Assembly (NCBI GenBank): GCA_038527215.1
Contig: JBCBGC010000030.1
Span: 1-62,630 of the forward strand
Origin: JAWPMV01 sp038527215
GTDB lineage: Bacteria > Bacteroidota > Bacteroidia > J057
DNA: 62,630 nucleotides
Reading direction: 5' to 3'
Shown: positions 44,631 through 54,048 of the stretch, piece by piece
Layout of the letters: every line of letters starts with the position of its first letter
Numbering within the stretch: the stretch's first letter is position 1
The notes under the pieces: model-generated
Told to the model about the DNA's origin: nothing
Database searches by the model: none
The model's input: only the letters and a program-made list of their open reading frames with translations
Translations under genes and position numbers: made by a program

Positions 44631-46280
44631 ATGTTGTCTTCTATTGATCCCTCCTCTACTGCTGCCTGGCAAGCCTTAACTACTCATTTTTCTCAGATGG
44701 AGCACACCCATATGCGGGAGCTTTTTGAGGGGGATGCCAACCGCTTTGAGAAGTTTTCTCTGCAGTTTGAGGAGATCTTACTCGATTATTCGAAGAATCG
44801 CCTCAATGAGGAGACCTTGAGTTTATTACGTCAGCTAGCTGATGAATGTCAGTTGCCCGGGGCGATTGAAGCCATGTTTTCCGGACAGCCGATCAACCAA
44901 ACCGAAGACAGAGCAGTCCTCCACATCGCCTTGCGGAATCAAGGCGATCAGGCCATTGAGGTAGGCGGCGAAGATGTAATGCCGGCAGTTAGAGAGGTGT
45001 TGGGTAACATAAAAGCCTTCACTGATAGCTTGCATAGTGGAGCATTGAAGGGCTACACCGGGAAACCCATCACCGACATTGTGAACATCGGCATCGGTGG
45101 CTCGGACCTCGGCCCTGTGATGGTAACGGAGGCCTTAAAACCGTATTGGAAGCCTGGCATCAAGGTCCACTATGTGTCCAACGTAGACGGAACCCATATT
45201 GCGGAGACCCTGAAAAAAGTATCTCCCGAAACCAGCCTTTTTTGCATAGCCTCCAAGACCTTTACCACCCAGGAAACCATGACCAATGCCCATTCGGCCC
45301 GGACCTGGTTCCTGGAAGCGGCGCAAGATGAGGCACATATCGCGTCCCACTTTGTCGCGCTTTCTACAAATCAATCCGCCGTAGAGGCTTTTGGTATTGA
45401 TCCGGCCAATATGTTTGGCTTTTGGGACTGGGTTGGCGGTAGATACTCGCTTTGGTCTGCCATCGGTTTTTCCATTGCCTGCACCATCGGTTATGATCAC
45501 TTTGAGGAATTGCTGGGCGGTGGCTACGCCATGGATGAGCATTTTCGGACCGCGGCTTTTGAGGAAAATATGCCCGTCATCCTGGCGTTGATCGGCCTTT
45601 GGTACAACAACTTCTTCGGAGCAGAAACGGAAGCCATTTTACCCTACGACCAATACATGCACCGCTTCGCGGCTTATTTCCAGCAGGGCAATATGGAGTC
45701 CAACGGGAAATATGTTGGACGGGCTGGAGAAAAAGTGTCCTACCAAACTGGTCCCATTATCTGGGGAGAGCCCGGTACCAATGGGCAACATGCTTTTTAT
45801 CAGCTCATCCACCAGGGAACCAAGCTGATTCCCTGTGATTTCCTGGCCCCGGCCATTAGCCATAATCCCATCGGCGACCACCATCCCAAATTACTGGCCA
45901 ACTATTTTGCCCAAACGGAAGCGCTCATGGCAGGGAAAACGGCAGAGGAAGTACAGGCTGAATTGGAAGCTGCTGGCAAAAGTGCGGAAGAGATCGCTTT
46001 CCTTACTCCTTTTAAGGTCTTTGAAGGAAATCGACCCACCAACTCCTTTTTGTTCAAGCAGCTTACGCCCCGGACTCTGGGTAGCCTGATCGCCATGTAT
46101 GAGCACAAAATTTTCGTACAAGGCGTGATCTGGAATATCTTCTCCTTTGATCAGTGGGGCGTGGAACTCGGGAAACAACTCGCCAAGAAAATCCTGCCCG
46201 AACTGGAAGGGGAGGAAAGCGTCAGCAGCCATGACGCCTCTACCAACGGCCTCATCAATGCTTACAAAGCCATGCGCTAG
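44631..46280 (+). CDS. pgi: Glucose-6-phosphate isomerase
   Basis: The 549-residue protein shows both PGI signatures: NIGIGGSDLGPVMVTEALKP with the sugar-phosphate loop, MESNGKYVGRAG, and the terminal MYEHKIFVQGVIWNIFSFDQ with VELGKQLAK. Catalytic Glu and His positions are retained (FQQGNMESNG, GTNGQHAFYQL). It interconverts glucose-6-phosphate and fructose-6-phosphate in glycolysis. Length fits the long bacterial form. The next gene starts 50 bases after its stop. Confidence 0.97.
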   Translation: MLSSIDPSSTAAWQALTTHFSQMEHTHMRELFEGDANRFEKFSLQFEEILLDYSKNRLNEETLSLLRQLADECQLPGAIEAMFSGQPINQTEDRAVLHIALRNQGDQAIEVGGEDVMPAVREVLGNIKAFTDSLHSGALKGYTGKPITDIVNIGIGGSDLGPVMVTEALKPYWKPGIKVHYVSNVDGTHIAETLKKVSPETSLFCIASKTFTTQETMTNAHSARTWFLEAAQDEAHIASHFVALSTNQSAVEAFGIDPANMFGFWDWVGGRYSLWSAIGFSIACTIGYDHFEELLGGGYAMDEHFRTAAFEENMPVILALIGLWYNNFFGAETEAILPYDQYMHRFAAYFQQGNMESNGKYVGRAGEKVSYQTGPIIWGEPGTNGQHAFYQLIHQGTKLIPCDFLAPAISHNPIGDHHPKLLANYFAQTEALMAGKTAEEVQAELEAAGKSAEEIAFLTPFKVFEGNRPTNSFLFKQLTPRTLGSLIAMYEHKIFVQGVIWNIFSFDQWGVELGKQLAKKILPELEGEESVSSHDASTNGLINAYKAMR

Positions 46281-46329
46281 GGTACAACCTTTTGGCCCCT
46301 CAGCCCCACTTTTGTTAGATACCTGCCTC

Positions 46330-47496
46330 ATGAAGCATCTAGCCACTACTTCTATTCTTCTGCTCCTGGGTTTCTCCCTGTGGAGCCAAACCCTTTCGTC
46401 TCAGGCTCGGGTAAGTTTGCTGACTTGCGAACCCGGCGACGAATTATATTCTGCCTTCGGCCATAGTGCCTTGCGGGTCCGTGACCCTCTGACCAATATT
46501 GATCGGGTCTACAACTATGGAACCTTTGAATTTGGGGAGGGTTTTTACATGAAGTTTACCCGGGGAAAGCTGAATTATTTTCTCAATTCCTATACCTTTC
46601 GCCTCTTCAACCGAGAGTATCGCTACTATAAGCGCTCCTTTGATGAACAGGTGATGGACCTGGATTCAGCCGATGTGCAGGCCATTTTTGACTTTGTGGA
46701 AAACAATGCCCTGGACGAAAATAAATACTACCTCTACGATTTCTTTTTTGATAATTGTGCCACTCGCATTCGGGACGTGTTTTTTGATGTGCTGGGAGAA
46801 AAAGCCCAATGGACGCAACGAGCGGAAAGTGGCAAGACCTTTAGAGGCTTGTTGGACGAATATCTGGACGGCAGTCCCTGGGCGGATTTTGGCATAGACC
46901 TGGCCTTAGGAGCGGTCATTGATAAGCCTGCTACTAAGTGGGATCAGATGTTTTTGCCGGATTATCTCGCATCCAATATGGCGGAAGTGCTGGTGGACAA
47001 TGGTAACGGACAAAAAGCTTCGCTGGTGGACTCGAAACGGAACCTGTACTTGTCTGGATTCGACCGCCTGAAGAGTCCCTGGTATATGTATCCGGTCCTG
47101 TGGTTTGGCCTCCTCCTGGCCGTCGTGGCCTTTTTTACTTTGCGTAATTGGGGGGGAGACTACCGGGGAAAGGCAGGGGACATCACCCTCTTTAGCATTG
47201 CCGGCATCGCAGGCCTGATTCTCACCTTTCTGACTTTTGGGACCGACCATACCGCTACCGCTCAAAACTGGAACATCCTCTGGCTGCTGCCAACCCATTT
47301 GGTTGCAGGCCTACTACTGATCCGCCAGGAGAAATTTTCCTGGCTGAAATGGTACTGGGTAGGCACGGCTGGTCTCATCGGCCTGCTCATCCTCGGCTGG
47401 TGGGTATTCCCTCAGCAGTTTCATATCGCGAATGTGCCCTTGATGTTGCTGCTGGGATTAAGAGCTGGTGTGATCTGGAAGAAGGGGGAGAAGTAA
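46330..47496 (+). CDS. DUF4105 (Lnb-type) membrane protein
   Basis: I use ATG 46330, which begins a signal peptide (MKHLATTSILLLLGFSLWSQ); an earlier in-frame start would overlap pgi. The N-terminal periplasmic domain has the papain-like DUF4105 residues: His in FGHSALRVRD and Cys in FFDNCATRIRDVF. About four membrane helices follow (LWFGLLLAVVAFF, LFSIAGIAGLILTFL and others). Family members act at the cell envelope, and some related proteins are lipoprotein acyl-transfer enzymes; the reaction here is not established. Confidence 0.85.
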   Translation: MKHLATTSILLLLGFSLWSQTLSSQARVSLLTCEPGDELYSAFGHSALRVRDPLTNIDRVYNYGTFEFGEGFYMKFTRGKLNYFLNSYTFRLFNREYRYYKRSFDEQVMDLDSADVQAIFDFVENNALDENKYYLYDFFFDNCATRIRDVFFDVLGEKAQWTQRAESGKTFRGLLDEYLDGSPWADFGIDLALGAVIDKPATKWDQMFLPDYLASNMAEVLVDNGNGQKASLVDSKRNLYLSGFDRLKSPWYMYPVLWFGLLLAVVAFFTLRNWGGDYRGKAGDITLFSIAGIAGLILTFLTFGTDHTATAQNWNILWLLPTHLVAGLLLIRQEKFSWLKWYWVGTAGLIGLLILGWWVFPQQFHIANVPLMLLLGLRAGVIWKKGEK

Positions 47497-47528
47497 AAAA
47501 AAGGCGGCCTTTCGAGGCCGCCTTTTTT
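47494..47528. terminator. Bidirectional terminator
   Basis: GGCGGCCT (47503-47510) pairs perfectly with AGGCCGCC (47515-47522) around TTCG, with an A-run on the left and a T-run on the right. It can end both the plus-strand DUF4105 gene and the minus-strand DUF2911 gene. Confidence 0.95.
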
Positions 47529-47543
47529 ATGATCAAATTTTTC

Positions 47544-48104
47544 CTATCCCGCAATCTGAATCGGCACCGCGACCTCCGTCTGGTCCCAGACCAGGTTCAG
47601 GTTCACGGTGGCGCTATCTGCTTGCTGGAAGCTGATGGTCAGTTGCTCGGCCACATCGCTCAGGTTTTTGGGGGTAGACTCCACGCTGAGGACATCCTTT
47701 TCGTGGTCCACTTCAAAATAACCCCAGCGGCCAATTTCATTGTTGAGACCGATGGTCCAGCTGTTTTCACCGGGAACGGCATACATCACGTATTCACCTG
47801 CGGCCAGTTCTTTGCCACCAAAGATCACCGGATGGGTCAGTTTGAACTGAGTAGCTTCATTGGCACCGGCCCGCCAGTATTGCCCCCAGGGCTGTAAGGC
47901 ACCATCAGACTCAGGACCAAAGATCATCCGACCTTTTTTGTAAGGGCGGCAGTAGCTGACTTCCATCGAGAAGTCGCCGTTTTCATATGTGGCGGTATCA
48001 GCGGGGCTGTGGTTGCGGGTGGTGCCCATCACATAGGCCGTGTAGCCACCAAAGATGACGAGCAATCCAAGAACGCTGAATAAAATGATTTTACGAGTAG
48101 ACAT
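47544..48104 (-). CDS. DUF2911 membrane-anchored protein
   Basis: The start is placed at ATG 48104 (MSTRKIILFSVLGLLVIFGGYTAY), which gives a single membrane anchor; the longer frame adds 15 residues without support. The periplasmic part has the DUF2911 core: VSYCRPYKKGRMIFG, PWGQYWRAGANEATQFKL, LAAGEYVMYAVPGENSW and IGLNNEIGRWGYF. This family is common in Bacteroidota and of unknown function. The gene ends at the shared bidirectional terminator. Confidence 0.9.
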   Translation of the reverse strand: MSTRKIILFSVLGLLVIFGGYTAYVMGTTRNHSPADTATYENGDFSMEVSYCRPYKKGRMIFGPESDGALQPWGQYWRAGANEATQFKLTHPVIFGGKELAAGEYVMYAVPGENSWTIGLNNEIGRWGYFEVDHEKDVLSVESTPKNLSDVAEQLTISFQQADSATVNLNLVWDQTEVAVPIQIAG

Positions 48105-48197
48105 GAAACAATCGTTTAGGTTGAAGTATGGGGGTAAATTCCTTCTCAAACAAAGTTCAGGCTTGTCGGGATGAAAATCAAGCCCGGAATTTAGCCG

Positions 48198-48833
48198 CTA
48201 TTTGAACATATCCCGCCGCCCAATCTTGGAGCAAATGGGGCATTCGGTGGGTTTGTGGCCCCTGGCCGGGCAATATTCCCGCCCGAAGAAGATGATTTGC
48301 AGGTGCAGTTTGTTCCATTTTTCTTCAGGAAAAAGCCGCTTGGCATCCTTCTCTGTGCGTTCCACATTTTTGCCCGTGCTGAGGGTCCAGCGGTTCATCA
48401 GGCGGTGAATATGTGTATCTACGGGAAAAGCGGGCACCCCAAAAGCCTGAGACATCACCACCGAGGCGGTTTTATGCCCTACGCCGGGCAGCGCTTCCAG
48501 GTCTTGAAAATTCTCCGGTACTCCACCCTGGTGCTTGTCCAGAATGATGTGCGAAAGCTCCGAAATAGCTTTAGACTTTCGAGGCGAAAGCCCACAAGGC
48601 CTGATGATCTGCCGGATTTCATCCACCGGTACCTGGGCCATGTCGTGAGGATTGTCTGCCCGCTCGAAGAGGTGGGGCGTGATTTGGTTGACCCGGGCGT
48701 CGGTACACTGAGCCGACAACAGTACCGCTACCAGCAGAGTATAGGGATCTTTGTGATCCAGGGGAATCGGCGTCTCCGGATAGAGGGCTTCCAGGGTTTC
48801 GAGGACAAACTGAACTTTTTCGGCTTTTTTCAT
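48198..48833 (-). CDS. nth: Endonuclease III-family DNA glycosylase
   Basis: The 211-residue protein (start ATG 48833, MKKAEKVQFVLE) has the HhH-GPD core: LLSAQCTDARVNQITP, the hairpin LPGVGHKTASVV with the catalytic Lys, and FPVDTHIHRLMNRW with the catalytic Asp. It removes oxidised pyrimidines and cuts abasic sites in base excision repair. The iron-sulfur loop is abnormal: only three Cys remain (YCPARGHKPTECPICSK, spacing C-x9-C-x2-C), and the fourth is missing before the C-terminus. The cluster may be lost or altered. Confidence 0.92.
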   Translation of the reverse strand: MKKAEKVQFVLETLEALYPETPIPLDHKDPYTLLVAVLLSAQCTDARVNQITPHLFERADNPHDMAQVPVDEIRQIIRPCGLSPRKSKAISELSHIILDKHQGGVPENFQDLEALPGVGHKTASVVMSQAFGVPAFPVDTHIHRLMNRWTLSTGKNVERTEKDAKRLFPEEKWNKLHLQIIFFGREYCPARGHKPTECPICSKIGRRDMFK

Positions 48834-48899
48834 GCGAGGGTAAAATGGTGGGACCAAATTCCGCATTTTGTGGGTAAAAAGCACGTGGAGGTTGACTTT

Positions 48900-48985
48900 G
48901 ATAACCTCTCTACCCACCCCCGCCCCCTCCGAGGAGGGGAATGCCTTGCGCTAGCCTGTCTTCGACAAGGTATCAGTAGACGCTT
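48900..48985 (-). repeat. Dispersed GC-rich repeat element, copy 1
   Basis: On the minus strand this stretch carries CTCCTCGGAGGGGGCGGGGG and GTGGGTAGAGA, preceded by GTCGAAGACA. The same block occurs twice at 54.05-54.39 kb on the plus strand. The CCCCTCCTCGGAGGGG core is a near palindrome. The rest of the 48834-49175 gap is otherwise non-coding. Confidence 0.7.
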
Positions 48986-49076
48986 TGTTATTCTTAAAAT
49001 GTGCGCTGGCCTTGCAGCGCCCATTGGGAACCGGGGCGGCTTGAGGGAAGGGAGTTGGGCGGTGCGCTTTTTTGCT

Positions 49077-49098
49077 ACACTTTTTTCTAAAAAAGTGT
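49077..49098. terminator. AT-rich perfect hairpin
   Basis: ACACTTTTTT (49077-49086) pairs perfectly with AAAAAAGTGT (49089-49098) around CT. It lies in the gap between the minus-strand small membrane gene and nth, downstream of the former, and could end that operon. Confidence 0.45.
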
Positions 49099-49175
49099 AA
49101 AAGTGATTTTCACGAAAAAGGAGTTAAGATCTTTAAGAAAAGCAACGTAACTCTACTAAGGAATATGAGCATTTC

Positions 49176-49508
49176 CTACTCCCGCCCTATCTCCTCAATC
49201 TTCTCATCCCAGGCCTGCTCATCAATGTTCTCCAGCCGGTTTTTTAGAAAGGTGAAGCAGACCCGAGCGGCCAGAATGGCCAGGATAATGCCTGCAATCA
49301 GATAGCGGAACCCCATGAAGAAAAACCAGAGCCCGATGACCGTGCCTTCTACCGAAATCCACAGCAGGGCGGTGTACCACATCCATTTTTGTGGGGCTTC
49401 TCCCTTGGCTAAGGCCAGTTTGCGCATGTCCCGGCAAAGAATGATGATGCGCAGGGTCTCCAGAATGGGTACCGCAATGAGGAATATTTCCAAGACACTA
49501 AATCTCAT
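49176..49508 (-). CDS. Small membrane protein, function unknown
   Basis: The 110-residue protein has three hydrophobic helices (LEIFLIAVPILETLRIII, WYTALLWISVEGTVIGLWFF, YLIAGIILAILAARVCF) and a charged tail. Its start directly abuts the stop of the upstream hydrolase (49508/49509), so it is translated from the same mRNA. No family is recognised. Confidence 0.75.
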   Translation of the reverse strand: MRFSVLEIFLIAVPILETLRIIILCRDMRKLALAKGEAPQKWMWYTALLWISVEGTVIGLWFFFMGFRYLIAGIILAILAARVCFTFLKNRLENIDEQAWDEKIEEIGRE

Positions 49509-50402
49509 TTATCGCGTTCGGATGAACTGCAATATAGTATTCAGATAGGATTCTGTACCCATGGTTTGCGGAATGGTGCTGTGGCCCGCTCCTTCCACGC
49601 GGACGGCTTGGCTCCGCTCACCCTGATAGTTTTTGTAGACCACTTCTCCGTGGGTATCTATGCGCAGAAAACCATCCTCTGTGCCGTGTAACCAGAGGAA
49701 AGGGACTTCCACTTCTTTGATTTCCTCCGCATTGTCGATCACGTGATTGGTGAAAAAGTAGGGCGGGATCGAAAGTAAAGAAGCGTCCTGAGTCATGATA
49801 GCCGAAGAGGCAAAAGGAGCTTCCAGGATCAACCGCATGGGATCATAACTCCGGGGATGAGCGGCCAGTTCGGTAGCGGCGGCTGTGCCCAGGCTAAAGC
49901 CATATAGGATCATTTTATTCCCTTTCATGCCTTGCCCTTTGAGCCATTGGACCGCTGCGTCTACATCGGCATACATGCCTGATTCTGAGGGCTGTCCCCC
50001 GGAAAGCCCAAAGCCGCGATACTCCACCATAAGGACGCCATAATTGTGTTTCCCACCCAGGTGGGCCAGCAACTTGGCGCGGGGCCAGTAAAAATCCATA
50101 TGGTCGTTATTCCCATGGCAATAGACGATCACCGTATCTCCCCGAGGAATGCGAATCGGATCGCCAATATAGACCGCATAAATATCCGCTTTGTCCCCGT
50201 CGTCATCCGATTCCAGGGTGAGCAGATTGATCATCTCGGGAGCAATGTCAAAGCTATCCGGCAGATCAAACAGCGTTTCGCCTTCATAGTCTTCGAACTT
50301 ATACACGCTGATTTCCGTGGGGCGAAACAACAATCCGTCCAAGTCAAAACAGGCACTCAAGCCTAAGAGGACCGGGAGCAACATCCAGCTTATCTTTCTC
50401 AT
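49509..50402 (-). CDS. Alpha/beta hydrolase lipoprotein
   Basis: The start at ATG 50402 gives a lipoprotein signal (MRKISWMLLPVLLGLSACFD). The catalytic machinery is complete: VYCHGNNDH for the oxyanion hole, GFSLG nucleophile elbow (LYGFSLGTAAATEL), acid in HGTEDGF and His in EGAGHSTI. It is similar to BAAT/DUF-type serine hydrolases with an envelope location. The substrate is unknown. It lies between a barrel lipoprotein gene (two bases upstream) and a small membrane gene, forming a three-gene operon. Confidence 0.9.
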   Translation of the reverse strand: MRKISWMLLPVLLGLSACFDLDGLLFRPTEISVYKFEDYEGETLFDLPDSFDIAPEMINLLTLESDDDGDKADIYAVYIGDPIRIPRGDTVIVYCHGNNDHMDFYWPRAKLLAHLGGKHNYGVLMVEYRGFGLSGGQPSESGMYADVDAAVQWLKGQGMKGNKMILYGFSLGTAAATELAAHPRSYDPMRLILEAPFASSAIMTQDASLLSIPPYFFTNHVIDNAEEIKEVEVPFLWLHGTEDGFLRIDTHGEVVYKNYQGERSQAVRVEGAGHSTIPQTMGTESYLNTILQFIRTR

Positions 50403-50404
50403 CT

Positions 50405-51118
50405 CTACCATTTTCTGATAAAACCAATATAGAGGCCTGTAGCGCCTTTGCCTCCGGTAATACTTTGCCAATTGACCACCAGGTTCTCATTGCTAATATG
50501 CGGGGCGATCTGCCGGGCTTCCAGGGTGATGTCCCAGCGATAACCCGTAAAGGTATGCCCCAACATGATAGACGGAATCCAGCGCTGCGGTTGGACCTCT
50601 TCGTGCGCTCGCAAGCCTCGTAGCTCAAACCAATTGGACAGACCGGTATACAGTACATGGCGCTTGCGGCCATACTCCCACCAAAGATGGGCGTCCAATT
50701 GGGGATAAAGTCGTCCCCCCAGCAACCTTTCTTCGGTGTCCTGATCTACCCGGGGAGCCGCCATAAAGTTCAGCGAGGGAGAAACACTGATGCCCGGTCG
50801 CAAGCGAAAAGGTCGACTAAAACCATAGGTTACCCCTGCATCCAGTTGCAAGGTGCGGAAACTCGCCGCGGTCAGGTGCAAGTGCCCATAAGCTGTGAGT
50901 TGATCACTCAATCCATAGGCCATGCCGATGGAAGTAAGGGGGAGGGGAAAGCTCAGGCTGTCAACCTGAGTCATCGGTCCGCCGAGGTGCCCATTCACGG
51001 CAGATTGCCCCCTTTCCAGAGGACGAACGATGCGACTAGGCGCGCAACCGCTTTGCCAGAGGAGCCCCAGCAGACATAGCGAGACCAGATAGATTCGAAA
51101 GGGGATCAACCGATTCAT
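50405..51118 (-). CDS. Beta-barrel-like lipoprotein
   Basis: The start at ATG 51118 gives a lipoprotein signal (LLGLLWQSGCAPSRIVRP). The 237-residue body is a run of amphipathic beta strands with Gly and aromatic residues (MAYGLSDQLTAYGHLHLTA, AGVTYGFSRPFRLRPGIS, ATGLYIGFIRKW), as in small outer-membrane barrels. It is the first gene of an operon with the lipoprotein hydrolase. The function is unknown. Confidence 0.75.
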   Translation of the reverse strand: MNRLIPFRIYLVSLCLLGLLWQSGCAPSRIVRPLERGQSAVNGHLGGPMTQVDSLSFPLPLTSIGMAYGLSDQLTAYGHLHLTAASFRTLQLDAGVTYGFSRPFRLRPGISVSPSLNFMAAPRVDQDTEERLLGGRLYPQLDAHLWWEYGRKRHVLYTGLSNWFELRGLRAHEEVQPQRWIPSIMLGHTFTGYRWDITLEARQIAPHISNENLVVNWQSITGGKGATGLYIGFIRKW

Positions 51119-51253
51119 AGGGAGGAGCTTTTGGGGTTCGGACAAAAAGCCGGAGGCTGTGCATCTGTAAGAGTAACGATAATTTTTTCCCGAACAACAT
51201 AGGGGAAGCAAAATTTGGGTCTGTCATGATAGTAGAACACGATAATCATTCCG

Positions 51254-52696
51254 ATGACAACAAATACAGTTACCACAGGAAAAGGGCGGACGGGCCATCC
51301 GGTGCGTACCGCAGCCTTTTCTGATATTCAGCATTTGGCCTTTCGGGCCGGTTTTGGAGCCGATCCCGCCTGGATTGCCGCTCAGAGCAAACGACCCCGG
51401 CGCGAAGTAGTGGAAGATTATTTTCGGCGTTCCCTGCGTGTCAAACCCTTACTGGGCATTAAAGATCCCACCAAAGGCCGCCCCAATAAGAAAGTGGGCT
51501 TCCTGAAACTAGGGGTACTTTTCGCCAAGTCCCGTGGTCAACTCCGCAAACTCAATCTGAGCTGGCTGGACAAAATGGCCGAAGACGAAGGACAACTCCG
51601 CGAAAAAATGACCCTCTTCTGGCATGACCATTTTGCGACCCATACGCCCCTCGCCTTCCTGATGCAGGTGCAGAACAATACGCTTCGGCAGCATGCTTTA
51701 GGTAACTTCCGGGAGATGGTGCACGCCATCTCCAAGGACCCAGCCATGCTGATTTACCTGAACAACCAGCAAAACAAAAAGGACGCGCCAAACGAAAATT
51801 TTGCCCGGGAAGTCATGGAACTCTTTACCCTGGGGGAAGGACATTACACCGAACAAGACATCAAAGAAGCAGCCCGGGCCTTTACGGGGTGGACGGTTAA
51901 TCGAAGCGGACGCTTTGAATTCAAAAAGGATGAACATGATTTTGGCGTAAAGGCTTTTCGGGGCAAAAAAGGTGCTTTTGAAGGGGAAGAAATCATTGAT
52001 ATCATCTTGGAGGATCCCCAGGTGGCCCGTTTTATCGCGGGAAAAATCTACACCTACTTCGTCCATCCGGAGCCCCACACAAAACGCATAGATGAACTGG
52101 CGCAGGTCTTTTTCCAAAGCCGCTATGATATCAGCGCCATGATGAAACACCTGTTCATGGCCGATTGGTTTTATGAGTCGGAAAACAAAGGGGCCCTTAT
52201 CAAATCTCCCGTAGAATTGCTGGTGCAGCTCAAGCGCATCCTGGGCATGGACCTGCGCAACCGGCAGTTACAACTGGCCGGACAGGATGCCTTGGGGCAG
52301 GTACTGTTTTTCCCACCTAATGTTTCCGGCTGGCCGCATCATACCCAGTGGATTGATAGCACCACCCTTTTGCTGCGTATGCGGATTCCCCTGATGATTT
52401 TTGGCATAGACGACTTTGATATTGAAGTAAAACCCCAGTACGAAGACACCGGGGCGCCGGAGAAGCTGCCGCGCTTCCTACAAGCCAAGATTACCTGGGA
52501 ACCTCTGCTTAAGCATTTCCGCAGACAGCCATTGGACCAGTTGGTCGAGTCTATCCTGGCCGGGCTCCTACCGGGTTCTTATACCCACATTGACCAGCAA
52601 GTCCTCAAAGATTTTTGTGATCAAAGTAGCCCGGAGGCTTTTATCAAAACCCTGGTGATCCGCACCCTGGCCTTACCTGAATTTCAGCTGACGTAG
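51254..52696 (+). CDS. DUF1800 domain protein
   Basis: The 480-residue protein matches the DUF1800 family: LAFRAGFGADPAWI at the start, KMTLFWHDHFATH, ALGNFREMVHAISKDPAM, LNNQQNKKDAPNENFAREV, MELFTLGEGHYTEQDIKEA and the end VLFFPPNVSGWPHH. It is always paired with a DUF1501 protein, whose gene follows 16 bases later. No signal peptide is seen at this start. The pair is thought to act together at the envelope; the biochemical role is not established. Confidence 0.92.
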   Translation: MTTNTVTTGKGRTGHPVRTAAFSDIQHLAFRAGFGADPAWIAAQSKRPRREVVEDYFRRSLRVKPLLGIKDPTKGRPNKKVGFLKLGVLFAKSRGQLRKLNLSWLDKMAEDEGQLREKMTLFWHDHFATHTPLAFLMQVQNNTLRQHALGNFREMVHAISKDPAMLIYLNNQQNKKDAPNENFAREVMELFTLGEGHYTEQDIKEAARAFTGWTVNRSGRFEFKKDEHDFGVKAFRGKKGAFEGEEIIDIILEDPQVARFIAGKIYTYFVHPEPHTKRIDELAQVFFQSRYDISAMMKHLFMADWFYESENKGALIKSPVELLVQLKRILGMDLRNRQLQLAGQDALGQVLFFPPNVSGWPHHTQWIDSTTLLLRMRIPLMIFGIDDFDIEVKPQYEDTGAPEKLPRFLQAKITWEPLLKHFRRQPLDQLVESILAGLLPGSYTHIDQQVLKDFCDQSSPEAFIKTLVIRTLALPEFQLT

Positions 52697-52712
52697 CCTT
52701 TTTCCCGAAAAC

Positions 52713-53912
52713 ATGAAAAGAAGAGATTTTCTCCAAGCCGCCTCCCTTGTTTCCGCTTCCTGGATGATGCCTAACTTCCTGCGGGCTGCTCAGTCCCTAT
52801 CTTTTGGGGAAAGCACCCACGGCAAAGTCCTGGTGATGGTGCAGTTCAGCGGGGGCAATGACGGCCTGAACATGGTCGTACCCTATAGCAACGATATTTA
52901 CTACCAAAACCGACCGGGCATTGCCATTAAGTCGGATGAGGTTTTTCGGATGAATGATGACCTGGGGCTGCATCCCAAAATGGAAGGCTTGCACCAGCTG
53001 TATGATGATGGAGCCCTTTCCGTGGTCAATGGCGTAGGCTATCCCAATCCCAACCGTTCTCATTTTCGGTCCATGGACATTTGGCATACTGCCAGCGATG
53101 CCCATGAGTTCCTGTCCAGTGGATGGGTAGGACGCTACCTGGATTCGGCTTGTCAAAAGGGCAAAACCTTGCCCTATACCGCCCTGGAAATCGACGACAC
53201 CCTTAGCCTCGCGCTTAAGGGGCAGCAGTTGAAGGGTTTGGCGGTCAAGCAGCCGCAAAGCCTGTACAAGACCACCCAGGAACCCTTTATTCAGGCCCTG
53301 GCCCGCCAGCAAATGCAGGCCGATGTGAGTTCTCCTTTGGCCTATCTCCACAAAACCCTGATCGAAACTACCACCAGCGCTTCCTATGTGCATGAAAAAG
53401 CCAAAGTGTATAAAACAGAGGTGGACTATCCGGACCATGAGTTTGGACAAAAACTCAAGACCATGGCCAAGCTGATCGTTTCCCAAAGCGATACCAGGAT
53501 TTACTATGTATCTATTTCTGGCTTCGATACCCACGTCAGCCAGCCCGGACAACATGGCAATCTCCTGAAGAAATACAGCAGCGGCCTCGCGGCCTTTGTC
53601 GAAGACCTCAAGCGCAATAACCGCTTCGAAGATGTGATGATCATGACCTTCTCAGAGTTCGGCCGGCGAGTCAAGCAAAATGCCGGTCGCGGCACAGACC
53701 ATGGCACCGCCAACAACGTCATGCTGATTAGTGGCGGCCTGAAAAAGCCTGGCATCTACAATGCCCCTTCTGACCTGGCCGATCTGGTAGATGGGGATTT
53801 GAAGCATAAAGTGGACTTCCGGGAAATCTATACCACCCTGCTGGATAAGTGGCTGGAGGTAGACGCTGAAGCTATTTTGGGGCGGAAGTTTTCGCAATTG
53901 GGGATGGTGTGA
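52713..53912 (+). CDS. DUF1501 domain exported protein
   Basis: The 399-residue protein begins with a twin-arginine-like signal (MKRRDFLQAASLVSASWMMP) and has the DUF1501/sulfatase-like core: VQFSGGNDGLNMVVPY, ALSVVNGVGYPNPNRSHF, VSISGFDTHVSQPGQHGN, IMTFSEFGRRVKQNAG and GTDHGTANNVMLISGG. The retained His/Asp residues could bind a metal as in alkaline-phosphatase-like folds. It is co-transcribed with the DUF1800 gene. The substrate is unknown. Confidence 0.92.
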   Translation: MKRRDFLQAASLVSASWMMPNFLRAAQSLSFGESTHGKVLVMVQFSGGNDGLNMVVPYSNDIYYQNRPGIAIKSDEVFRMNDDLGLHPKMEGLHQLYDDGALSVVNGVGYPNPNRSHFRSMDIWHTASDAHEFLSSGWVGRYLDSACQKGKTLPYTALEIDDTLSLALKGQQLKGLAVKQPQSLYKTTQEPFIQALARQQMQADVSSPLAYLHKTLIETTTSASYVHEKAKVYKTEVDYPDHEFGQKLKTMAKLIVSQSDTRIYYVSISGFDTHVSQPGQHGNLLKKYSSGLAAFVEDLKRNNRFEDVMIMTFSEFGRRVKQNAGRGTDHGTANNVMLISGGLKKPGIYNAPSDLADLVDGDLKHKVDFREIYTTLLDKWLEVDAEAILGRKFSQLGMV

Positions 53913-54048
53913 CATCCCCTTCCGTCTGTTGATATATTCCTCGCCGATGTAGGGAGGTGTATGGGGCGAGAGCCTCCAACGATCAAGATCTCGGAGACCC
54001 CGGATAGCCCCGCTCCCTTCGGTCGCTGGTGCTTCCGGGGTGACAAAC

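Noticed and set aside
46147..46329. N-terminal extension of the DUF4105 gene into pgi
   Set aside because: The extension overlaps pgi and hides the signal peptide that begins at 46330.
48255..49100. A 281-codon plus-strand frame opposite nth
   Set aside because: It mirrors the conserved nth gene and has no motif of its own.
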